Assembly (NCBI GenBank): GCA_910576865.1
Contig: CAJTKE010000010.1
Coordinates: 1-64,000 of the forward strand
Direction of reading: 5' to 3'
DNA from: an uncultured Oscillibacter sp.
GTDB taxonomy: Bacteria > Bacillota > Clostridia > Oscillospirales > Oscillospiraceae
Length of the DNA stretch: 64,000 nt
Shown: in pieces, positions 58,076-64,000 of the stretch
How the letters are laid out: each line of letters starts with the position of its first letter
Position numbering within the stretch: the first letter of the stretch is position 1
Notes under the pieces: model-generated
Seen by the model: only the letters and a program-made list of their open reading frames with translations
Database searches by the model: none
Told to the model about the DNA's origin: nothing
Program-made: the position numbers and the translations under genes

Positions 58076-58320
58076 AAACGCCCCCAGCCTGCAACGGCCA
58101 GGGGCGTGTCATCACTACGCGGTACCACCCTGTTCAGCCCCGCCGGGACGGCGGGACCCTCTGGGCCCGGTAACGGGGGCGGACCGTCCCGCCCTACCTG
58201 TCGGGCGGAAGACTCCGGGACCAGTCATGCACAGGGGTTCCCCCTCCGGCTCGCACCAGCCGCCGGCTCTCTGAGGGCGGGATATCCCCGTCTTTTTCCC
58301 TTCATCGTCTTTCAACAGGC
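58076..58320 (-). promoter_or_regulatory. T-box riboswitch, leucine specifier
   Basis: Minus strand: AAGGGAAAAAGACGG stem I region, specifier CTG (58224-58222) right before GTCCCGGAG as in the methionine T-box, core GGGTGGTACCGCG (58130-58118), terminator ACGCCCCTGGCC / GGCTGGGGGCGT (58108-58079) then TTTTCG. It controls DUF2500-leuS in response to uncharged tRNA-Leu. Confidence 0.88.
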
Positions 58321-58367
58321 CCTATTGTACGGGGAAGGGGCCGTTTTGTCAAGGGGGAAATGACCAA

Positions 58368-58488
58368 AAACCGCCCAAGGCCTCGTCCCGGGCGGTTTCC
58401 AGACGAGAAAGGGCCGCCCAGGGGGGCGGCCCTTTCTACAGGGTTTGTGTTGACCGTAGGGGCCGCCGCCTTCGGCGGCCTGTTTTGC
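58368..58488. terminator. Three hairpins in the gap downstream of putP
   Basis: AACCGCCC / GGGCGGTT (about 58373-58397), AAAGGGCCGCCC / GGGCGGCCCTTT (58409-58436) and GGCCGCCG-cctt-CGGCGGCC with TGTTTT (58461-58488). They follow the minus-strand putP stop; one or more should end it. No gene lies in this gap. Confidence 0.6.
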
Positions 58489-58504
58489 CGGGACCTCCAG
58501 GTCC

Positions 58505-60037
58505 TTACTTCTCCTTCACGTCGTCGAAGAGCTTCTCGACGCCCGCGTCCGGGGCGGGGGTGAGGAGGCTGACGATGACGATGGCGGCGAGGCCCACCAG
58601 GAAGGCGGGCAGCAGCTCGTAGATGTCCCACGCGCCGCCCAGGGGGCGGACCAGGAACTTCCACACGAAGATCATCACGCCGCCGGCCACGAGGCCCGCC
58701 ATGATGCCCTGGCGGTTGCTCCGCTTCCAGTACAGGGCGCAGAGGATGGCGGGGCCGAAGGTGGCGCCGAAGCCCGCCCAGGCGAAGGACACGATCTGGA
58801 ACACGTTGCTGTTGGGGTCCGAGGCCAGGAAGAGGGCGATGACGGCGATGACCACCACGGTGAGGCGGGCGATGAGCATGGTCTGCTTTTCCGTCAGCTT
58901 GACGCCGAAGACCTCCTGGACAATATTTTCCGAGAAGGCGGAGGAGGCCGCCAGCAGCTGAGAGTCCGCCGTGGACATGGTGGCGGCCAGGATGCCCGCC
59001 AGGATGCAGCCCGCCACGATGGCGGGGAAGATGCCGTAGCTGGACAGCAGGTCCGAGAGCTTGACGATGATGGTCTCCGTGGCGCTGCCCTCCAGGAAGG
59101 GGACCCGGCCGGCGGCGGACACCGCGTGGCCCACGATGCCGATGAACACCGCCACGCCCATGGAGATCACCACCCAGGTGGCGGCGATGCGGCGGGAGAG
59201 GGTCAGCTCATTCTCGTCCCGGATGGCCATGAAGCGGACCAGAATGTGGGGCATGCCGAAGTATCCAAGGCCCCAGGCCATCATGGAGATGATGCGGATG
59301 AAGCCGTAGGGGTCCGCGGAGCCCGTGGAGACGTTATAGGTCTCCGTGAAGCTGAAGAAGCCGGGGAGGGTCTGGGCGTGGGCGATGACGGCGTCCAGGC
59401 CCCCGGCCTGGACGATACCGAAGACCACGATGACGGCCAGGGCGCAGGTCATGATGATGGACTGGATCAGGTCCATGGTGGCCACGGCGTTGAACCCGCC
59501 CACGGAGGTGTAGCTGATGATGACCACCGCGCCGATGCAGGCCGCCACCATGTAGTCCCAGCCGAAGAGGCTGTTGAAGAGCTTGCCCACGGCGGCGAGG
59601 CCGGAGGCCACGTAGGGCACGAAGAAGATCAGGATGATCAGGGCGGAGATGCAGGTGATGACGGGCTTTTTCTCCCCGTAGCGCTTGGAGATGAAGCTGG
59701 GGATGGTGATGGCGTCCAGCTTCACGCTGTAGCGCCGGAGCTTCTTGGCCACCAGCAGGAAGTTCAGATAGGTGCCAACGGCCAGGCCGATGGCGGTCCA
59801 GCTGGCGTCCGCCACGCCGGAAAGATAGGCGAGGCCCGGGATGCCCATGAGCAGGTAGCTGCTCATGTCGGAGGCCTCGGCGCTCATGGCGGTGACCAGG
59901 GGGCCGATGCCCCGGCCGCCCAGGTAGAAGCCCTCGGCGCTCTTCTTGGACCGGCGGCCGATCATGACCCCGGTGAAGATGACGAAGCAGAGGTACGCGA
60001 TGATGGTACCCATGATGCAGATTTGTGCGGTAGACAT
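58505..60037 (-). CDS. putP: Sodium/proline symporter
   Basis: 510 aa, 12-13 membrane helices. GRRSKKSAEGFYLGGRGIGP and MSAEASDMSSYLLMGIPGLA are the PutP/SSS signatures near the N-terminus. SISYTSVGGFNAV-like and STADSQLLAASSAFSENIVQ regions hold the Na+ site residues. It imports proline with sodium. AAAGGAGAGAGATTTC precedes the ATG. The TetR-family gene upstream (same strand) may control it. Confidence 0.92.
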   Translation of the reverse strand: MSTAQICIMGTIIAYLCFVIFTGVMIGRRSKKSAEGFYLGGRGIGPLVTAMSAEASDMSSYLLMGIPGLAYLSGVADASWTAIGLAVGTYLNFLLVAKKLRRYSVKLDAITIPSFISKRYGEKKPVITCISALIILIFFVPYVASGLAAVGKLFNSLFGWDYMVAACIGAVVIISYTSVGGFNAVATMDLIQSIIMTCALAVIVVFGIVQAGGLDAVIAHAQTLPGFFSFTETYNVSTGSADPYGFIRIISMMAWGLGYFGMPHILVRFMAIRDENELTLSRRIAATWVVISMGVAVFIGIVGHAVSAAGRVPFLEGSATETIIVKLSDLLSSYGIFPAIVAGCILAGILAATMSTADSQLLAASSAFSENIVQEVFGVKLTEKQTMLIARLTVVVIAVIALFLASDPNSNVFQIVSFAWAGFGATFGPAILCALYWKRSNRQGIMAGLVAGGVMIFVWKFLVRPLGGAWDIYELLPAFLVGLAAIVIVSLLTPAPDAGVEKLFDDVKEK

Positions 60038-60100
60038 GAAATCTCTCTCCTTTTCCGTTCAATGGGTGCTATCATAGCACACTTTTCACCAGAATGAAAG

Positions 60101-60140
60101 ACAGAACGAGGTATAGAATGCGGTCTACACCCCGTTCTGT
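60101..60140. repeat. 40-bp imperfect palindrome between tetR and putP
   Basis: ACAGAACGAGGT / ACCCCGTTCTGT with one mismatch around a 16-bp centre. It is either the terminator of the TetR-family gene or its operator ahead of putP. TATGAT on the minus strand near 60072 could be the putP -10. Confidence 0.65.
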
Positions 60141-60225
60141 GGGAATTCAACAAAATGTCGAAATGGCAAGCCTTTCAAGCCGTACATTTTTCGGGAAGAT
60201 TTTCCGGCGAAACTCAAAATCCGCC

Positions 60226-60810
60226 TCAGCCCCGCCAGCTCTCCAGAAACGTGGGGGTCATGGAGTCCGTGTAGGCCACCAGGGAGTACTCCCCGCCGCA
60301 GAGGCACCAGTCGTACAGCAGCGCCCGCTCCCAGAGGGCGTAGGCCTTCACGATCTCGTTCACCGTCCGGTCCGTCCGGAGCTGGCCCGCCTTCTGGCCC
60401 TCGGCGATGATCTTCCGCAGGAGCTTGAAATAGGTCCGGTTCCGGTCCAGCAGGTGCTTCTCCCCCCGGGTGAGGAGCTGGGTGGAGAGGAGCCGGGCCA
60501 GGAGGTCCAGGGAGATGCCCCCGTCGATCATGGCGAAGAGCTCGTGGTTCAGGAAGACCAGCTTTTCGATGGCGTCCTGCTCCGGCGGCAGGGCGGGGAT
60601 CAGTTCCTCGTACTTTTCATCGAAGACGTTGGAGAGGGTGCCAAGCAGGGCGTCCTTGCCGTCGAAGTAGTGGTAGAAGGAGCCCTTGGAGGTCTCGGAC
60701 TCGAAGACGATGTCCTCGATGGTGGTGTCCTCATAGCCCTGCTCGTAGAAGAGCTTCCAGGCGGCGGAGATGATGCGGCCCTTGGTGTTCCGGGCGTTCT
60801 TCCTGGGCAT
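60226..60810 (-). CDS. TetR/AcrR-family regulator
   Basis: 194 aa. N-terminal HTH: RIISAAWKLFYEQGYEDTTI, then DIV and SKGSFYHYFDGKDALLG, the classic TetR recognition helix. The C-terminal domain (60-194) is an unassigned ligand-binding helical bundle. ATG has GGAAGGGAGG region upstream. Likely target: its own promoter or putP, which follows. Confidence 0.88.
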   Translation of the reverse strand: MPRKNARNTKGRIISAAWKLFYEQGYEDTTIEDIVFESETSKGSFYHYFDGKDALLGTLSNVFDEKYEELIPALPPEQDAIEKLVFLNHELFAMIDGGISLDLLARLLSTQLLTRGEKHLLDRNRTYFKLLRKIIAEGQKAGQLRTDRTVNEIVKAYALWERALLYDWCLCGGEYSLVAYTDSMTPTFLESWRG

Positions 60811-60968
60811 GCTCGGGGCCTCCCTTCCGGCGAATCTTATGGTTGACAGCCCGGGATGGGGCTGGTATAATCAAAGCAAGAGGGGCGCGACCGCGGCATC
60901 GGTCGCGGCTCAACCTCGTCAAGTTTATAGCTTGGAGATTCGGCCGCTTCCTATTGCCTGGGGGGCGG

Positions 60969-61052
60969 TTATCTCTTTGTTGTTACGTTAATAACTCCAA
61001 AGACAACAACGGCTATCAGGTTCAGTAACGCCAGGGTTTCCAGAACCGTCAC
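60969..61052 (-). CDS. Tiny holin-like hydrophobic peptide (type I toxin candidate)
   Basis: 27 residues, translated VTVLETLALLNLIAVVVFGV then INVTTKR: one membrane helix with charged ends, the form of TxpA/BsrG- or holin-like toxins. The GTG start has AGGAGGTGACAAC exactly upstream, much better than chance. Downstream lies a GC-rich hairpin (GCGACCG / CGGTCGC near 60888-60908), as in the structured 3' regions of such toxin mRNAs. An antisense antitoxin RNA was not identified. Confidence 0.55.
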   Translation of the reverse strand: MTVLETLALLNLIAVVVFGVINVTTKR

Positions 61053-61210
61053 GTTGTCACCTCCTATGTACGGAGGCTGGGCCGTTCCCCTCTTGCTGTT
61101 ACTGATATACCACACTTCCCCCATCCTGTCAACGGCGGGGCCCGCGTCCCTTCGCATCTTTTGCAAGGTTTACAGCACGTTCTCCGGTGTTCATTTGCGG
61201 AGAGTGCGAT

Positions 61211-61216
61211 TATAAT
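61211..61216 (+). promoter_or_regulatory. -10 box of dapF
   Basis: TATAAT 27 bp before the dapF ATG. A weak TGTTCA lies 17 bp upstream. AAGGAGGAAGGATCC is the ribosome site. Confidence 0.5.
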
Positions 61217-61242
61217 GAGAACCATACAAGGAGGAAGGATCC

Positions 61243-62082
61243 ATGAAATTCTGGAAGATGAACGGGGCCGGAAACGACTTTATCATCCTGAACAACCTGG
61301 AGGAGCGCCTGCCCCTGGAGGCCCTGCCCCGGATCGCCCGGACGCTGTGCGAGCGGCGGCTGTCCGTGGGGGCCGACGGGCTGATGGTGGTGGAGGCGGC
61401 GGACCAGGGCGGCGATTTCAAGATGCTGTTCTTCAACTCCGACGGAAGCGTTGGGGAGATGTGCGGCAACGGCGCCCGGTGCATCTGCCGCTACGGCTTT
61501 GAGAACGGTCTGGCCGGGGAGGCCCAGGCGGTGGAGACCACCGCGGGCATGGTCTTCGGCCGGCGGATCGACGGCCGGCTCTACCGGGTCCAGCTCAACG
61601 ACCCCACCACCATCCGGCTGGACTGCCCGGTGGACGTGGACGGCGTGCGGTATGCCTGCTCCTACGTGGAGCTGGGGGACCCGGGCCTGCCCCACGCGGT
61701 GGTCCCGTACCACAACCTCCGGGGCGCCGACGAGGGGGAGCTCCGGGAGCTGGGCCGGAGAATCCGCTGGAACCCCGCCTTCCCCAAGGGGGCCAACGTG
61801 AACTTCTACGAGCTCACCGGGGAGGACCGATTCTTCGTGCGGACCTTCGAGCGGGGGGTGGAGGACTTCACCTACGCCTGCGGCACGGGCACCGGGTCCG
61901 TGACGGCGGTGCTGACCCTCCAGGGGAAGGTCAGCGGCCATCAGGTCCGGGGGGACATGACCGGCGGGACGCTGTACGCGGACGCGGAGCGGGTCCACAG
62001 CCAGATCACGGAGCTGTTCCTCACCGGGCCCACCAACATCGTCTGCAAGGGCGAGGTGTTTGACGAGGATTTGACTTATTGA
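61243..62082 (+). CDS. dapF: Diaminopimelate epimerase
   Basis: 279 aa. MKFWKMNGAGNDFIILNN start, first catalytic Cys in EMCGNGARC, second in YACGTGTGS. Two pseudo-symmetric halves. It converts LL- to meso-diaminopimelate for lysine and peptidoglycan synthesis. 31 bp precede the symporter gene, so the two may share a transcript. Confidence 0.95.
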   Translation: MKFWKMNGAGNDFIILNNLEERLPLEALPRIARTLCERRLSVGADGLMVVEAADQGGDFKMLFFNSDGSVGEMCGNGARCICRYGFENGLAGEAQAVETTAGMVFGRRIDGRLYRVQLNDPTTIRLDCPVDVDGVRYACSYVELGDPGLPHAVVPYHNLRGADEGELRELGRRIRWNPAFPKGANVNFYELTGEDRFFVRTFERGVEDFTYACGTGTGSVTAVLTLQGKVSGHQVRGDMTGGTLYADAERVHSQITELFLTGPTNIVCKGEVFDEDLTY

Positions 62083-62113
62083 AACGTGTGTGAATCAATC
62101 GGGAGGGAACATT

Positions 62114-63388
62114 ATGGAAAAGAAATCCATCGCGAAAAACTACGTCTTCCTGGCCATCATGCTGGGGGCCATGATCCTGGGCGCCATCCTGGGCTGGGTC
62201 TGGCCCGCCGAGGCGGACGGCAGCGGCGGCGTCGTCTCCGGCACCGGCGCCACCGTCCTCAAGCCCCTGGGCACCGTGTTCATCAACATGATGTTCTGCG
62301 TCGTCGTCCCCATGGTCTTCGCCTCCATCTCCAGCGCCGTGGCCAACATGGAGAGCCGGAAGCGGGCGGGGAAGATCATGGGCGTGACGGTCGGGACCTT
62401 CGTGGTCACCGGGGCCATCGCCGCGGTCATCATGTACCTGCTGATGATCGTCTTCCCGCCGGTGCCCGCCGCCTGGACGAATCTGGCCGCCGAGGAGATG
62501 GGCGAGTACGCCACCCTGCCGGAGCTGATCGTCAACTTCTTCACCGCCAGCGATTTCAGCGGCCTGCTGACCCGCCAGGCCATGCTGCCCCTGATCGTGT
62601 TCTCCCTGCTCTTCGGCTTCGCCGTGAACCTCAACGGCGGCAGGGAGACCCCCGTGGGGAAATTCCTGGATGATCTGGCCAACGTCATGCTGAAATTCGT
62701 GAAGATCATCACGTATTACGCCCCCATCGCCTTCTTCGGTTTCTTCGCCGACCTGGTGGCCACCTACGGGCCCCAGATCACGGAGAACTATGTCCGGGCC
62801 CTGGCGGTGTACTATCCCCTGTGCTTTGTCTACATCTTCACCGCCTGGCCCCTCTTCGCCCGGTTCGGCGGCGGCAAGGGGGCCGTGGGCGTCATGTTCC
62901 GGCACATCACCAAGCCTGCCGTGGTGTCCCTGGGCACCTGCTCCTCTGTCGCGACGATCCCGACGAACATGGAGGAGGCCGCCGACACCGGCATCCGGAA
63001 GGACGTGGCGGACATGGTGCTGCCCCTGGGGGCCACCATGCACATGGACGGGTCCTGCTTCTCCTGCGTGCTGAAAATCGCCTTTGTCCTGGGAGTCTTC
63101 GGGCAGAAGCTGGACTTCGGCATGCTGGTTCCCGTGATTCTGGTGGCGGTGCTCAGCTCCGTGGGCATGAGCGGCGTCCCCGGCGGCGGGTACATCGGCG
63201 AGTACATCATCTGCTCCATCTTCTTCCCCGCTCAGATGGAAATCGCCTATCCCATCCTGGTGGTCATCGGCAATCTGGTGGACCCCCCGGCCACCATGAT
63301 CAACGCCGCCGGCGACTACGTGGTGTGCTACATCGTCTCCCGCTTCGTGGACGGGAAGGACTGGCTCCAGAAGCAGCTGAAAAAGTGA
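62114..63388 (+). CDS. Dicarboxylate/amino-acid:cation symporter (DAACS)
   Basis: 424 aa. Polytopic, with the re-entrant SLGTCSSVATIPTNMEEA loop and the substrate-site motif MSGVPGGGYIGEYII, as in glutamate/serine-threonine symporters (GltP, SstT). LVDPPATMINAAGD is helix 8. It imports acidic or small neutral amino acids with Na+ or H+. ATG at 62114 follows CGGGAGGGAACATT. Confidence 0.9.
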   Translation: MEKKSIAKNYVFLAIMLGAMILGAILGWVWPAEADGSGGVVSGTGATVLKPLGTVFINMMFCVVVPMVFASISSAVANMESRKRAGKIMGVTVGTFVVTGAIAAVIMYLLMIVFPPVPAAWTNLAAEEMGEYATLPELIVNFFTASDFSGLLTRQAMLPLIVFSLLFGFAVNLNGGRETPVGKFLDDLANVMLKFVKIITYYAPIAFFGFFADLVATYGPQITENYVRALAVYYPLCFVYIFTAWPLFARFGGGKGAVGVMFRHITKPAVVSLGTCSSVATIPTNMEEAADTGIRKDVADMVLPLGATMHMDGSCFSCVLKIAFVLGVFGQKLDFGMLVPVILVAVLSSVGMSGVPGGGYIGEYIICSIFFPAQMEIAYPILVVIGNLVDPPATMINAAGDYVVCYIVSRFVDGKDWLQKQLKK

Positions 63389-63399
63389 GCCGGAACCGG

Positions 63400-63463
63400 T
63401 TTTGAAACGGCCCTCGGGGCTTCATCCGGCCCGCTCTTCCACAGAGGGCTGTTTCAAAAAACA
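63400..63463 (+). terminator. Long hairpin after the symporter gene
   Basis: TTTTGAAACGGCCCTC pairs with GAGGGCTGTTTCAAAA around about 28 nt, followed by AAC. A second stem, AGCGCTCCCGCCGG / CCGGCGGGGGCGCT (63467-63499), follows and can end the minus-strand gene. Confidence 0.7.
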
Positions 63464-63508
63464 AAGCGCTCCCGCCGGATGCCCGGCGGGGGCGCTGCTG
63501 TCTGTGGT

Positions 63509-64000
63509 TCATGAAGCGGAAGCCCCGCCGTTCTCCGGGGCCTCCGAGGGCTCCGGGGCCCGGCCCGCCGGGTCCTGCCGTTCACCCTTGATGATTTCGT
63601 CCACCAGACTGTCGATGACGCTCCGGACATACTGGCTGCAGCCGTCCGCCAGCTTCTGGTCCCAGTCGTCCCCGGTTTCATCCAGACGCCGCTTGAGGGC
63701 GCCCCAGTCCGTGCCGCCGCCGGTGTGGACCGGCTTGCCGGTGGCCATGGCATAGACCATGTCCTCCTGGGTGGCGTTGCCCGTCTCCAGGATGGGAGGG
63801 TCCTTGAGCGCTTTGGCCTTCGTGGCAAATTGGACCAGCCTGGCCCGCATGAAGGTCAGGGTTTCCTGAATCTTCTCCTGGTCCCCCAGACCGCAGCGCT
63901 TCAGCTCCTGGAGGGTGCAGGCCTGGGCGGCATGGTTTCCGCCCGGATACCGCCTGGCGACAGCCTGGGCGGCCTCCCCGTCCGTCATGCCGGGGTAATA
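63509..64000 (-). CDS. Hypothetical protein, 5' end outside the window
   Basis: At least 164 residues; the open frame continues past the visible Met at 63988 (Tyr-Tyr-Pro-Gly before it), so the true start probably lies beyond 64000. A helical core (ARRYPGGNHAAQACTLQELK, LVQFATKAKALKD, DGCSQYVRSVIDSLVDEIIK) ends in a Pro/Glu/Ala-rich tail. No motif recognised. Confidence 0.6.
   Translation of the reverse strand, partial: YYPGMTDGEAAQAVARRYPGGNHAAQACTLQELKRCGLGDQEKIQETLTFMRARLVQFATKAKALKDPPILETGNATQEDMVYAMATGKPVHTGGGTDWGALKRRLDETGDDWDQKLADGCSQYVRSVIDSLVDEIIKGERQDPAGRAPEPSEAPENGGASAS

Overview
The window looks like chromosome of a GC-rich, low-oxygen Bacillota, probably a gut clostridium of the Oscillospiraceae/Flavonifractor type. 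This is inferred from gene content: a GGGtGRT protein, DUF4317, T-box leaders on metNIQ and leuS, a yybP-ykoY riboswitch, strong Shine-Dalgarno sites and a high-GC core. It falls into two compositional halves. Bases 1 to about 29,470 are AT-richer accessory DNA. From about 29,565 onward the sequence is GC-rich core chromosome.

The accessory half is a mosaic of integrated elements. It opens with a broken replication-initiator-type gene, a promoter-XRE-large serine recombinase module, a SWIM protein and an orphan. Two tandem tyrosine integrases (4330-6934) follow, with the small regulators of the same element: DUF6809, a ribbon-helix-helix protein, an initiator-like HTH protein and an excisionase-like protein. 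A DUF6076 gene runs the other way. The centrepiece is one minus-strand operon at 10,246-23,037, read as unknown 425-aa protein, BrxP (PP-loop/PAPS-reductase + ferredoxin + DUF4007), BrxC, PglZ, a short BrxL, a 66-aa zinc-ribbon protein and a DndA/NifS-type cysteine desulfurase. This is a type 4 BREX phage-defence locus: it has no PglX methylase, and its chemistry looks sulfur-based, like DNA phosphorothioation. The associated desulfurase, zinc ribbon and unknown first gene are the most interesting content here. Diverged 50-bp direct repeats lie outside both ends of the operon. Further cargo follows: a CAP protein, NUDIX, a deformylase-HEAT-DUF-YaaA operon, a nucleotidyltransferase-fold gene with its own palindromic operator, and a tocopherol-cyclase-like gene. 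The accessory region ends at a 3' tRNA fragment (probably tRNA-Ala), the usual scar of an integrated element.

The core half carries, in order: a Fic protein; the NifU-like/GGGtGRT pair; a phosphatase-GNAT fusion; a cation exchanger behind a manganese-type riboswitch; a DUF1538-PII operon with a RelE-RelB pair attached; an FHA-FtsW fusion with a penicillin-binding protein; metNIQ under a Met T-box; DUF368; 8-oxoguanine deaminase; an EVE-domain (putative modification-dependent nuclease) gene; tRNA-Ser(CGA); an RNA methylase; NfeD plus an SPFH protein; DUF2500-leuS under a Leu T-box; putP with a TetR regulator; a tiny holin-like toxin ORF; dapF; and a dicarboxylate symporter. Several families of intergenic palindromes occur among these genes, one showing compensatory base-pair changes.

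Start codons were chosen by Shine-Dalgarno position, overlaps and family starts. Everything here was read by eye, with no database search.
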